A DNA stretch of 64,000 nucleotides from Triticum aestivum (Eukaryota; Streptophyta; Magnoliopsida; Poales; Poaceae), in NCBI RefSeq assembly GCF_018294505.1, contig NC_057803.1:237738397-237802396 (forward strand), written 5' to 3'. The notes under the pieces were generated by a model. It searched no databases. It worked only from the letters and a program-made list of their open reading frames with translations, and had not been told where the DNA came from. Numbering within the stretch: the first letter of the stretch is position 1; each line of letters opens with the position of its first letter. This document shows, piece by piece, positions 23,011 through 35,258 of this stretch. Made by a program: the position numbers and the translations under genes.

Positions 23011-23869
23011 TGTTGGGGGACTGATTCCGAGCCACGAAAAATCCTCCAAAAACCCTAGTTCAAGCTCTCGGGGGCCGGCTTTCCATCTTCGAGGCTACGA
23101 TCTAGGCATGGTGAGGACACAATGGGCAACCCAGGTTCGGGCCACCTTGTGGTGTAATAGCCTACTGTTGCTTGGTTGTATTTGCTTGTGGACAGTGCTC
23201 CTGGAGCTACACGATGAGCCAAAGCTTGAGAGTGCTAGCAATGGCACTAGGGTTTAGGCAAGAGGTGATGAGCCGATCCCTTGTTATGGTAGCTGCATTG
23301 ACCCTTAAATAGATGCCTTGAGCCTCTTCCCTGAAAATATGAGCGGGAAAGGGCTACCACAGGGCGGCATTTGAAAGGGGACATGCGTCGGTGCTTCTCC
23401 CAACAAAAGGTGGTCTTCGCGTACAAAAGGTGTTATCCATGACGCGCCAGGGGCTCCATGATGACCTCCATCCTGCCGCGCCACCGTCTTGGTCCTCTAT
23501 CACCAAAGGGGAAACTCTTGGGACTTGCTTTGGGGGCAGGTTGGCACAGTTTCTCCCTTAGCACCAAAGGGGAAACTATCCTAGCTGTGCAGGTTGGCGC
23601 CTACTTTATCGATGTCACTCACGTGACAGGTAGCATCTACCCTGGATGGCTCCTCGGAGGCCTCAAGATAGGGTGCCTTGTGAGGGGGGGCTCACGAGGC
23701 CGCTTGTAGTGGTAGTGGAATCGGTGAAGTCCTCCATGGAAGGGAGCCGCTCGTGAGGCAGGGTCCTCGTGAGGCTACTGGCTCGTGCTGCCTTATGATT
23801 TGGGCCAAGCTGTCTTTCCTGGGTTGTAGGCAGGTGGCCCGTAGTACCCTGGTTCCCACTAGGACGATA
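23011..23869 (-). repeat. Tat-0 3' LTR (859 bp)
   Basis: On the plus strand it runs from TGTTGGGGGACTG to AGGACGATA; the expected terminal ACA is changed to ATA. Minus-strand sequence just outside it, CCAAGGGCTAC, is the likely polypurine tract. The five bases before it (23006-23010) are TTTGC; the partner duplication lies outside the window or is lost. Confidence 0.65.
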
Positions 23870-24152
23870 GTAGCCCTTGGGCCCGCGGTGCCCATGCTCT
23901 ACCCGTTGAGGAGGGGCGAAACAACACGAGGCCTAATACTCCCAGGCCCAGATAGGGATGCCTGGCAGCACGATGAGACAGGGATGTGTGGCAGCACGAT
24001 GGGACAAGGATGCCCCCACTCGCCATGATGCCTCGATAACCACCATTTTAGCCATAAAGCCTGCCTGCATGCGATGCGGGCGCATCATTGCTTCTCGACT
24101 CCTTCTTCGCCTTCCGCACACTGCTCCTTTGCTTCTGATCTTCGCTGCCACC
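23870..24152 (+). other. Leader between Tat-0 LTR and antisense ORF
   Basis: Non-coding. I see no clear TATA box; CCATAAAGC near 24050, about 100 bases before the ATG, is a weak candidate by analogy with the Tat-2 copy. An imperfect short direct repeat near 23955-24010 (variants of GCAGCACGATGRGACA) is the only structure noticed. Confidence 0.4.
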
Positions 24153-26826
24153 ATGGCCCCAAAGAGGAAGCTCTACGCTATCTTTCCTCAGCTGTCGATT
24201 CCATTGGGGCCGGGCTTGGCCCTGTTGAAGTCCGTCATCCTCAAAGAAGAGGGCCTGGATAAGGTGTGGGCGATGACAGCCAGCGCCCATAATGAGCACG
24301 GGGCAGTGAAGATCTAGTTGGCATTACGCCCATCCACCCTGCCGGAGGGCACGACCTTCCCCTTTTGCTTCCACTCTGTCTTTGCTGAGTTGTTGCTGCC
24401 CTTTTTGGATTTCTTCAGTGCCATACTCAGCGACTATCAGCTCCACACGCTGCATTTGCACCCGAACTCCATCCTCCTCCTTTCCATATTTGCCTACCTG
24501 TGCGAGGTCTTTATTTGGTGATGCCCTCGGTGGCATTCTTCGAAAATTCTTAAGTTTTCAACTGACCATGGCGGACCAGTGCTCCGCATGCGTGTCGTTC
24601 CTCATGGTCAACGGCGTGGGTGAGCACATTATCGACATCTGCATCCCCAAGGAGGTGGAAGGCTTTCAGAAGCGTAGGATCTTCATGGATGCGCGCCAAT
24701 ATAGCCCCCTTCTCCAGGCTCAGGAGGAGCCCATGGTGCCGAGCTTCGTGTGGGAGCACACCAGTTTTGATAATGTTGTGTTGCAGCCGGTCATAGTGAG
24801 GATGCAGGTACTGTGGGCCGGCAGGCTTACCGTGGGCATGATCGCCAAGAGTTTGTGCGCAAGCTCATCATCCCCCTCCAGAAGTGCACACGTCCCGTGT
24901 GGACCCACGCTGGCTTGGAGGACCCGATGAGGCTGAGTGCTGATCGCCTCGCGCCCGAAGTGGTGGATGGGTGGATGGGTGTCCTTTTCGCCATTGAGAA
25001 GACCTTTCCCACAGTCATCGCGGCTCCGGTATACTACTTGAGGAACCAAGAAGATGTGTGAGCGGGCATGTCACGGTTCGACCAATGGGGGTTATTACCC
25101 GAGGGTCTCATGGGGCCTCACGACAACACCTTCCAGGTGTTCCTGGGCCTGGGGGTGGCGTCGGCACTAGGCATCAGTGCAGAGAGCGTGGGGGCGGTGC
25201 CACGGCGGCCACACCGGCTCATACTTGACACCAGCAATGACGATGTTGATAACCTCGAGAGGTTCGGATCGCGCCCTCCCGAGCTGCACCTCCGGAGGAC
25301 GAGGAGGTCCTGGACCATGGCGACATGCTTCGTGAGGGCGACGTTCCAGTTGGCGCCCCAGGAGGGGGCCCTGACGGGTCCCACGGTAGCGCTTCAAGGG
25401 CCAGCCCGAGCAGGCCACGGACGCACGGTAGCGGCAGCTACTCCACCCAGACACTGAAGAAGGGGAAGTGAGTTCCGCCAGACGAGTAAGTTCTCCTCAC
25501 TCTGTACCTTCATTAGTAATTACTCCCCCCCCCAAGAGAGAGAGTCGGGCTGAATTTTCCTGGCCTCGCAGGGGCCCTCCTTAGAGAAGAAGGCGGACTC
25601 TAGGGCAGATGAGGCCGAGAACACGACTGTGCCTCCGTGTGAGGCGTGAGCTGAAGGGTTGCTAGCACCCTCGCCTAGTATGGAGGGTCCTTGGGCGGTT
25701 GGTGAGAGCGGGTGGCCCGCGACCCCACAGCTGTGCGAGCAAGTAGCCCTGCCCATTGAAGCAAGCGAGCCCCTAGTGGTGGCCCATGGTGGGGAGGTAG
25801 CATCGGAGGTGACCAACACAGGGGAAGGCGATGCACTAGGGAGCGTCTGGAGCTCGTGCCCCTCAAAGGACCTTGCACCAAGAAGGGTGGCGGGCTCTGA
25901 TGGAGCATTCCTGATAGACCACGAGCACTCGCCGCAGCGGCAAGCACCGGAGGTGGCTACACCGAGCCCCGGTTCCACTGGGGTGGAGGCCTGGACTGAG
26001 GGGATCATCCCGTCCCTAGTGAGGGAGGAGGCTCCCACAGGCGACGATCCTACTAGGCTAGGAGGGGCCACAGCCCTCGGGCCATTGCAGCTGGTAGAAA
26101 TGAAGGGGCAAGAGGGGTCGGGTGCATCCTGGGCCCTGGCGCTCATAGGCGGCAGCACCCTGTTGCGGCGTGGGACTCTGCATCACACTAGATCAGCCCT
26201 CTCCAGCCTTGAGGCCGACCTCGTGGATGAGGAGGTGAACCTCCGATAGGAGCAGGCATGCCTGGCGGCGGATTCACGGCAGCTAAATGTGGCCGTCAAG
26301 TTGGGGCACTGGTGCGTAGGAGCCACATAGGAGAAACATGAAGAGGCTACTCGGAAGGGAAAGGAGCTCCTTGATGGGGCGATCAGACACACGGATGAGG
26401 CTGCCCTATGGCTTGCTGATGTGGAGCCCGAGGAGAACGCCTTCATGGAACGTGTAGCAGCTCATGAGTCCCGGCTCGCCCCTCGTGAGGAGGCACTCTC
26501 CAGGCGTGAGAACATGGTGTCTGCCCTAGAGCTGGACAAGGGGATTTGGGAGCGTCAGCCCTTGCTGACAGCCTCTAAGCTGGAGAAGGAGTGAGAGCGC
26601 CTGGAGAACCTGGAGTGCACCATGGCAGCCGACGAGGCCTCCTGCGTCGCCCCCATAGTGAAGGCCAATGCCCAGCTTGAGGAATGGGAGATGAGATACA
26701 AGCCTGAGGCCGACTAGAAGACCCAAGACGAGGTCAACCGACAGACCCAAGCACTCAGCACCACCCACTCCATGAGCCTAGGAAGCAGGAGGACCGTTTT
26801 GTGAAGAGGCCTGGCGAGCTCGAGGC
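24153..26826 (+). pseudogene. Antisense ORF of Tat-0, 5' part (gypsy-type transposon domain plus coiled coil), broken
   Basis: The ATG at 24153 sits in a good plant context (GCCACCATGG) and starts with Met-Ala-Pro-Lys, like the Tat-2 copy. The conserved core is readable in pieces: a segment ending ILLLSIFAYLCEVF (24318-24515) parallels VLTMEVFAHLCENF of Tat-2, followed by frame changes near 24515 and 24800. Then comes a block with EFVRKLIIPLQKCTRPVWT (24850-24910) parallel to the RRRIAPLQERGRPAWE region. In-frame stops include TAG at 24315-24317 and TGA after NQEDV near 25060. A GT...AG-like intron lies around 25485-25571. Downstream is a charged coiled coil with several stops. The rest lies beyond the Athila insertion at 34531. 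Function of this family is unknown. Confidence 0.7.
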
Positions 26827-28485
26827 TGATGTCTACTACACAACCTTCTTCTTGTAGACGTTGTTGGGCCTCCAAGTGCAGAGGTTTGTAGGACAGTAGC
26901 AAATTTCCTTCAACTGGATGACCTAAGGTTTATCAATCCGTAGGAGGCGTAGGATGAAGATGGTCTCTCTCAAGCAACCCTGCAACCAAATAACATAGAG
27001 TCTCTTGTGTCCCCAACACACCCAATACAATGGTAAATTGTATAGGTGCACTAGTTCGGCGAAGAGATGGTGATACAAGTGGTATATGGATAGTAGATAA
27101 AGGTATTTGTAATCTGAAATTATAAAAATAGCAAGGTAACTAATGATAAAAGTGAGCGTAAACGGTATTGCAATGCATGGAAATAAGGCCTAGGGTTCAT
27201 ACTTTCACTAGTGTAAGTCCTCTCAACAATACTAACATAACTGGATCATAAAACTATCCCTCAACATGCAATGAAGAGTCACTCCAAAGTACCTAATAGT
27301 GGAGAACGAACGAAGAGATTATGGTAGGGTACGATACCACCTCAAAGTTATTCTTTCCAATCAATCCGTTGGGCTATTCCTATAAGTGTCACAAACAGCC
27401 CTAGAGTTCGTACTATAATAACACCTTAAGATACAAATCAACCAAAACCCTAATGTCACCTAGATACTCCAATGTCACCTCAAGTATCCGTGGGCATGAT
27501 TATACGATATGCATCACACAATCTCAGATTCATCTATTCAACCAACACAAAGGACCTCAAGGAGTGCCCCAAAGTTCTACCGGAGAATCACGACGAAAAC
27601 GTGTGACAACCCCTATGCATAGGTTCATGGGCGGAACCCGCAAGTTGATCACAAAAACATACATCAAGTGAATCACGTGATATCCCATTGTCACTATATA
27701 TATCCACGGCAAGACATACATCAAGTGTTCTCAAATCTTTAAAGACTCAATCCGATAATATAACTTCAAAAGGGAAACTCAATCCATTACAAGAGAGTAG
27801 AGGGGGAGGAGAAACATAAGATGCAACTATAATAGCAAAGCTCACGATACATCAAGATCGTGCCAAACCAAGAACACGAGAGAGAGAGATCAAACACATA
27901 GCTACTGGTACATATACCCTCAGCCACGAGGGAGAACTACTCCCTCCTCGTCATGGAGAGCACCGGGATGATGAAGATGCCATCGGAGATGGATTCCCCC
28001 TCCAGCAGGGTGCCAGAACGGGTCTAGATTAGTTTTCGGTGGGTACGGAGGATTTTGGCGGCGGAACTCCCGATCTATTGTGCTCTTGGATGTTTTTAGG
28101 GTATATGGAGATATATAGGAGGATGAAGTATGTCAGGGGGGCCACGAGGGGCTCACGAGGGTGGAGGGCATGCCCAAGGGGGTGGGCGCGCCCCCCTGCC
28201 TCGTTACCTCCTCGCAGAGCCACCGGCATGCACTCGAAGTCTTCTGGGCTTCTTTCCTTCCAAAAATGAGATCCGTGAAGTTTCAGGTCAATTGGAGTCC
28301 GTTTGATTTTCCTTTTCTTCGAAACCCTAAAACAGGGTAAAAACAGAAACTGGCACTGGGCTCTGGGTTAATTGGTTAGTCCCAAAAATAATATAAAAGT
28401 GTATAATAAAGCCCATAAACATTCAAAACAGTAGATAATATAGCATGGAGCAATCAAAAAATATAGATACGTTGGAGACGTATCA
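26827..28485 (-). repeat. Athila copy 3, 3' LTR
   Basis: The plus strand runs from TGATGTCTACTACACAACC to GAGACGTATCA. A TATATCTC-like box lies on the minus strand near 28110. The outer terminus forms a perfect hairpin with 7-base arms, GATACGT and ACGTATC, around TGGAG. Confidence 0.88.
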
Positions 28486-31400
28486 GCATCCCCAAGCTTA
28501 ATTCCTGCTCGTCCTCGAGTAGGTAAATGATAAAAACAAAATTTTTGATGCGGAGTGCTACTTGGCATAATTTCAATGTAATTCTTCTTAATTGTGGCAT
28601 GAATATTCAGATCCATAAGATTCAAGACAAAAGTTTAATATTGACATAAAAATAATAATACTTCAAGCATACTAACTAAGCAATTATGTCTTCTCAAAAC
28701 AACATGGCCAAAGAAAGTTATCCCTACAAAATCATATAGTCTGGCTATGCTCCATCTTCACCACACAACATATTTAAATCATGCACAACCCCGATGACAA
28801 GCCAATCAATTGTTTCATACGTTTGATGTTCTCTAACTTTTTCAATCTTCACGCAATACATGAGCGTGAGTCATGGATATAGCACTATAGGTGGAATAGA
28901 ATGGTGGTTGTGGAGAAGACAAAAAGGGAGAAGATAGTCTCACATCGACTAGGCATATCAATGGGCTATGGAGATGCCCATCAATAGATATCAATGTGAG
29001 TGAGTAGGGATTGCCATGCAACGGATGCACTAGAGCTATAAGTATATGAAAGCTCAACAAAAGAAACTAGTGGGTGTGCATCCAACTCGCTTGCTCACGA
29101 AGACCTAGGGCATTTTGAGGAAGCCCATCATTGGAATATACAAGCCAAGTTTTATAATGAAAGATTCCCACTAGTATATGAAAGTGACAACATAGGAGAC
29201 TCTCTATCATGAAGATCATGGTGCTACTTTGAAGCACAAGTGTGGTAAAAGGATAGTAGCATTGTCCCTTCTCTCTTTTTCTCTCATTTTTTTATTTTTA
29301 TATTTTTTTATTTGGGCCTTCTCTTTTTTATGGCCTCTTTTCTCTTTTTTTATTTGGGCTTCTTTGGCCTCTTTTATTTATTTATTTATTTTCGTCCGGA
29401 GTCTCATCCCGACTTATGGGGGAATCATAGTCTCCATCATTCTTTCCTCACTTGGGACAATGCTCTAAAAATGATGATCATCACACTTTTATTTTTCTTA
29501 CAACTCAACAATTATGAGTCGATACTTAGAACAAAATATGACTCTATATGAATGCCTCCGGCGGTGTACCGGGATATGCAATGAATCAAGAGTGACATGT
29601 ATGAAAGAATTGTGAATGGTGGCTTTGCCACAAATACGATGTCAACTACATGATCATGCTAAGCGATATGACAATGACGGAGTGTGTCATAAACGGAACG
29701 GTGGAAAGTTGCATGGCAATATATCTCGGAATGGCTATGGAAATGCCATAATAGGTAGGTATGGTGGCTGTTTTGAGGAAGGTATATGGTGGGTTTATGG
29801 TACCGGCGAAAGTTGCGCGGTACTAGAGAGGCTAGCAATGGCGGAAGGGTGAGAGTGCGTATAATCCATGGTCTCAACATTACTCATAAAGAACTCACAT
29901 ATTTATTGCAAAAATCTATTAGTTATCGAAACAAAGTACTACGCGCATGCTCCTAGGGGGATAGATTGGTAGGAAAAGACCATCGCTCGTCCCCGACCGC
30001 CACTCATAAGGAAGGCAATCAATAAATAAATCATGCTCCGACTTCATCACATAACAGTTCACCATACGTGCATGCTACGGGAATCACAAACTTCAACACA
30101 AGTATTTCTCAAATTCACAACTACTCAACTAGCATGACTCTAATATTACCATCCTCATATCTCAAAACAATCATCAAGTATCAAACTTCTATTAGTATTC
30201 AACACACTCATAAGAGAATTTTATTATTAATCTTGTATACCTAGCATATTAGGATTTTAAGAAAATTACCATGCTATTTAAGACTCTCAAAATAATCTAA
30301 GTGAAGCATGAGAGTTCATCTATTTCTTCAAAATAAAACGACGACCATGCTCTAAAAGATATAAGTGAAGCACTAGAGCAAATGACAAACTACTCCGAAA
30401 GATATAAGTGAAGATCAATGAGTAGTCGAATAATTATGCAACTATGTGAAGACTCTTTAACATTTAATAATTTCAGATCTTGGTACTCTATTCAAACAGC
30501 AAGCAAAGCAAAATAAAATGACATCTAAGAATAGCAAACATCATGTGAAGAAGCAAAACCTTAGGATCAACCGAAACTAACCGATAGTTGTTGAAGAAGA
30601 AAGGTGGGATGCAAACCGGGGCATCCCCAAGCTTAGATGCTTGAGACTTCTTGAAATATTATCTTGGGGTGCCTTGGGCATCCCCAAGCTTGAGCTTTTG
30701 TGTCTCCTTAATTCCTCTCATATCACGGTCTCCCTAAATCTCAAAAGCTTCATCCACACAAAACTCAACAAGGACTCGTGAGATAAGTCAATATAAACCA
30801 TTGCAAAAACCTTATCATACTCTACTGTAGAAAATCACTAAAATTATTATTCAACATTGAATACTAAATGCCTCTGCATATTTAATAGTCCTATCCTCAA
30901 ATAGAATCATTAAAGAAGCAAACATATGCAGACAATGCAAACATAACAGCAATCTGCCCAAACAGGATAGTCTGTAAAGAATGCTGCAACATCCATACTT
31001 CCCTAGCTCCAAAATTATGAAAGAAAATTCCCACTGTAGTAAATTTATCAGATCTTAATCTGCAAAAGGTTTCAACATTTTATCACATTCTGACTTTTCT
31101 AGGGAATTATTGCAACAGCGATAAACTTTCTGTTTTCAAACAGCAACAAGTGGACTTCTAAAATAGGCATAGTAAAGACTATCATGACAATTTTATTGAA
31201 ATAAAAGATGAAAAACATTTTTCTAAATAACAGTAAGCAAATTCTAACAAAATAAATTGACGCTCCAAGCAAAACACATATCATGTGGTGAATAAAAATA
31301 TAGCTCCAAGTAAAGTTACCGATGAACGAAGACGAAAGAGGGGATGCCTTCCGGGGCATCCCCAAGCTTAGGCTCTTGCCACTCTTTATTCCATAGTCCA

Positions 31401-32025
31401 TCGAATCCTTACCCAAAACATGAAAACTTCACAACACAAAACTTAACAGAAAACTCGTAAGCTCCGTTAGTATAAGGAAATAAATCACCACTTCAAGGTA
31501 CTGTAATGAACTAATTCTTTATTTATATTGGTGTTAAACCTACTGTATTCCAACTTCTCTATGGTTTATAAACTCTTTTACTAGCCATAGATTCATCAAA
31601 ATAAGTAAACAACACATGAAAAACAGAATCTGTCAAAAACAGAACAGTCTGTAGTAATCTGGATCAAACGTATACTTATGGAACTCATAAAATCCTCAAA
31701 TAAATTGCTGAACCTGAGTAATTTATGTATTAATCATCTTCAAAAAGAATTAACTAAATATAACTCTCCAAATAAAAATGGTAGCAATTCTCGTGAGCGC
31801 TAAAGTTTCTGTTTTTTTTACAGCATGATCGCAAAGACTTTCCCCAAGTCTTCCCAACGGTTCTACTTGGCACAAACACTAATTAAACACATAAAACCAC
31901 ATCTAAACAGAGGCTAGATGTATTATTTATTATTAAACAGGAACAAAAAGTAATGAACTAAAATAAAGTTGGGTTGCCTCCCAACAAGCGCTATCGTTTA
32001 ACGCCCCTAGCTAGGCATGATGATT
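28486..32025 (-). other. Athila copy 3, long 3' untranslated interior
   Basis: There is no credible gene in these 3.5 kb. Visible structure: CATCCCCAAGCTT (minus strand AAGCTTGGGGATG), the polypurine-tract sequence, next to the LTR at 28487 and again near 30622, 30679 and 31357; three imperfect copies of a GATATAAGTGAAG-type unit near 30300-30410; a T-rich block near 29270-29400; and a block (31971-32018) that is highly conserved with 42995-43042 of Athila copy 1. The interior is homologous to 42977-45780 of copy 1. Confidence 0.7.
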
Positions 32026-32799
32026 TCAATGATGCTCACATATAAGATAAGAATTGAAACATAAATAGAGCATCATGAAGAATATGACTAGCACAATTAA
32101 GTCTAACATACTTCCTATGCATAGGGATTTTTGAGCAAACAATTTATGGGAACAATAGTCAACTAGCATAGGAGAGCAAAACAAGCATAACTTCAAAAAA
32201 TTAAGCACATAGAGAGGAAACTTGATATTATTGCAATTCCTACAAGCATATGTTCCTCCCTCATAATAATTTTCAGTAGCATCATGAATGAATTTAACAA
32301 TATAACCAGCACCTAAAGCATTATTTTCTTGATTTACAAGCATAGAAAATGTATTACTCTCCACATAAGCAAAATTCTTCTCTTGAATAGTAGTGGGAGC
32401 AAACTCAACAAAATAGTTATCATGGGATTGAAAATTGAAATCAAGATGACAAGTTTAATTGTTATCATTATACTTTAAAGCATACGTGTCATCACAATAA
32501 TTATCATAGATAGGAGGCATGCTTTCATCATAATAAATTTGCTCATCAAAACTTGGGGGACAAAAAATATCATCTTCATCAAACATAGCTTCCCCAAGCT
32601 TGTGGCTTTGCATATCATTAGCATCATGGATATTCAAGGAATTCATACTAACAACATTGCAATCATGCTCATCATTCAAATATTTAGTGCCAAACATTTT
32701 ATAGATTTCTTCTTCTAGCACTTGAGCACAATTATCATTTCCATCATACTCACGAAAGATATTAAAAAGGTGAAGCGTATGAGACAAACTCAATTCCAT
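32026..32799 (-). pseudogene. Orphan ORF of non-autonomous Athila element, one in-frame stop
   Basis: The ATG at 32799 opens a frame that runs to 32026 with a single in-frame TAA at 32455-32457, i.e. 257 residues if read through. It sits where autonomous relatives keep gag, about 120 bases after the primer site. The N-terminal half is acidic, with many Asp and Asn (DEDDIFCPPSFDEQIYYDES). Residues 186-189 form a CxxC (CRNC). Two hydrophobic stretches follow, around 195-216 and 232-255, which look like membrane spans. No match to gag, protease or envelope is evident by eye, although an envelope-like or membrane role cannot be excluded. The frame outlasting random drift suggests it was once under selection. 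Confidence 0.5.
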
Positions 32800-32895
32800 T
32801 TTTTTATAGTTTTCTTTTATGAACTAAAGTAGTGATAAAACAAGAAACTAAAAGACTCGATTGCAAGATCTAAAGATATACCTTCAAGCACTCAC

Positions 32896-32914
32896 CTCCC
32901 CGGTAACGGCGCCA
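32896..32914 (-). promoter_or_regulatory. Primer-binding site, Asp-tRNA type (Athila copy 3)
   Basis: The minus strand reads TGGCGCCGTTACCGGGGAG just inside the 5' LTR. This is complementary to the 3' end of plant Asp-tRNA, as is usual in Athila-lineage elements, with one mismatch (A for G) relative to copy 1. Confidence 0.82.
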
Positions 32915-32924
32915 GAAAAGAGCT

Positions 32925-34530
32925 TGATGTCTACTACACAACCTTCTTCTTGTAGACGTTGTTGGGCCTCCAAGTGCAGAGGTTTGTAGGACAGTAGCAA
33001 ATTTCCCTCAAGTGGATGACCTAAGGTTTATCAATCTGTAGGAGGCGTAGGATGAAGATGGTCTCTCTCAAGCAACCCTACAACCAAATAACAAAGAGTC
33101 TCTTATGTCCCCAACACACCCAATACAATGGTAAATTGTATAGGTGCACTAGTTCGGCGAAGAGATGGTGATACAAGTGGTATATGGATAGTAGATAAAG
33201 GTATTTGTAATCTGAAATTATAAAAACAGCAAGGTAACTAATGATAAAAGTGAGCGTAAACGGTATTGCAATGCGTGGAAATAAGGCCTACGGTTCATAC
33301 TTTCACTAGTGTAAGTCCTCTCAACAATACTAACATAATTGGATCATAAAACTATCCCTCAACATGCAACAAAGAGTCACTCCAAAGTCACTAATAGCGG
33401 AGAACAAACAAAGAGATTGTTGTAGGGTACGAAACCACCTCAAAGTTATCCTTTCCAATCAATCCGTTGGGCTATTCCTATAAGTGTCACAAACAGCCCT
33501 AGAGTTCGTACTAGAATAACACCTTAAGATACAAATCAACCAAAACCCTAATGTCACCTAGATACTCCAATGTCACCTCAAGTATCCGTGGGCATGATTA
33601 TACGATATGCATCACACAATCTCAGATTCATCTATTCAACCAACACAAAGGACCTCAAAGAGTGCCGAAAGTTCTACCGGAGAATCACGACAAAAACGTG
33701 TGCCAACCCCTATGCATAGGTTCATGGGCGGAACCCGCAAGTTGATCACCAAAACATACATCAAGTGAATCACGTGATATCCCATTGTCACCACAGATAT
33801 CCACGGCAAGACATACATCAAGTGTTCTCAAATCTTTAAAGACTCAATCCGATAATATAACTTCAAAGGGGAAACTCAATCCATTACAAGAGAGTAGAGG
33901 GGGAGGAGAAACATAAGATCCAACTATAATAGCAAAGCTCGCGATACATCAAGATCGTGCCAAATCAAGAACACGAGGGAGAGAGATCAAACACATAGCT
34001 ATTGGTACATACCCTCAGCCCCGAGGGAGAACTACTCCCTCCTCGTCATGGAGAGCACTGGGATGATGAAGGGTGCCGGAACGGGTCTAGATTGGGTTTC
34101 GGTGGGTACGGAGGCTTCTGGCGGCAGAACTCCTAATCTATTGTGCTCCTGGATGTTTTTAGGGTATATGGAGATATATAGGCGGAAGAAGTACGTCAGG
34201 GGGGCCATGAGGGGCTCACGAGGGTGGAGGGAGCGCCCCCCTGCCTCGTGAACTCCTCGTAGAGCCCCCGGCATGCACTCCAAGTCTTCTGGGCTTCTTT
34301 CCTTCCAAAAATGAGTTCCGTGAAGTTTCAGGTCAATTGGAGTCCGTTTGATTTTCCTTTTCTTCGAAACCCTAAAACATGTTAAAAACAAAAACTGGCA
34401 CTGGGCTCTGGGTTAATACGTTAGTCCAAAAAATAATATAAAAGTGTATAATAAAGCCCATAAACATTCAAAAGAGTAGATAATATAGCATGGAGCAATC
34501 AAAAATTATAGATACGTTGGAGACGTATCA
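32925..34530 (-). repeat. Athila copy 3, 5' LTR
   Basis: This 1606-bp copy is colinear with 26827-28485 apart from small indels and scattered substitutions. It ends GAGACGTATCA immediately before the GAGGC duplication. Confidence 0.88.
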
Positions 34531-35258
34531 GAGGCCGAAATCGATAGCCTCAAGCGATAGCTTGGCGCGATAGAGGCTGAGAGGTGGGGTGCGGTGGAGC
34601 TCTAGGCCTCGACCCATCGCGAGTTGGAGGATCTTCAGTCTAAGGTTGGCGACATTATCCGCATGGTGGACAAGGCCCGGGACGAGACCTCTCGAAAGCG
34701 ACGGCCGGCCAGAACATCTTGCAGCGTTGATATTGCTTCCATCGCTTCCAGGCAAGGCGGGTGATGACTTTGCGAGCTGGAGGATCCACGTCCCTCATGG
34801 CCACCTTTTCAAACAAGGGGGTGGAGGATCCTTGCATGGCTGACGACGCTAGCTACATGGTATTCTTCACCAAGCTCGTGGATCGGCTGGAGGCCAGCAC
34901 CGCCCAGTGGAACGAGTTTCTGGACGGGGAGTGTCATGATCTCCTATGCCAGGCGTCGACCCATGTCTTCAGCAAGGTTCTGCGCGTTGACGCCGACTTC
35001 AATTTCAGTAGGGTGTTGCGCCCTATTCTGGAAGAGCTTCGAGATGGCCTCACGAGGGACATGGAAGAGAACCTGTCGAATTTGGTGGAGTGGTTCCCAC
35101 CCTTTGGGGAGGAGCCTGGTGAAATCGAGTCATTGTTGGTGCCAACAGCCGCGACGACGGCTCGTCTGCTTGAGTCTTTTCCTTCCATTCCCTATAATAG
35201 AGTAGGAGCGGCCTCGTTGGGTGTGAAGACATTTTGTTGGCACCTTGTTTCATGCTAA
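34531..35258 (+). pseudogene. Antisense ORF of Tat-0, 3' part
   Basis: The coiled-coil frame interrupted at 26826 resumes after the GAGGC duplication (AEIDSLKR, stop, LGAIEAER). It ends in a globular tail at 34761-35258 with the readable string DRLEASTAQWNEFLDGECHD. In-frame stops and at least one frame change make it non-functional. The first part plus this part matches the architecture of the Tat-2 ORF. Confidence 0.65.

Larger units (their letters stand above)
26827..34530 (-). mobile_element. Athila-type non-autonomous element (Sabrina/WHAM-like), copy 3
   Basis: Left LTR 26827-28485, right LTR 32925-34530, perfect target duplication GAGGC (26822-26826 and 34531-34535). An Asp-tRNA primer site next to the right LTR shows that the right LTR is the 5' one. 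The 4.4-kb interior has no gag, protease, RT or integrase. Instead there is a 258-codon orphan ORF just after the leader and a long 3' untranslated region. The left LTR carries about 28 bases (near 27979-28006) that the right one lacks. Confidence 0.9.

Noticed and set aside
23011..26826. CACTA-type DNA transposon, from the TGTTGGGG start and ORF annotations sometimes called transposon protein
   Set aside because: No CACTA terminal repeats or transposase; the ORF family and flanking integrase and RT scraps fit a Tat-type Gypsy element.
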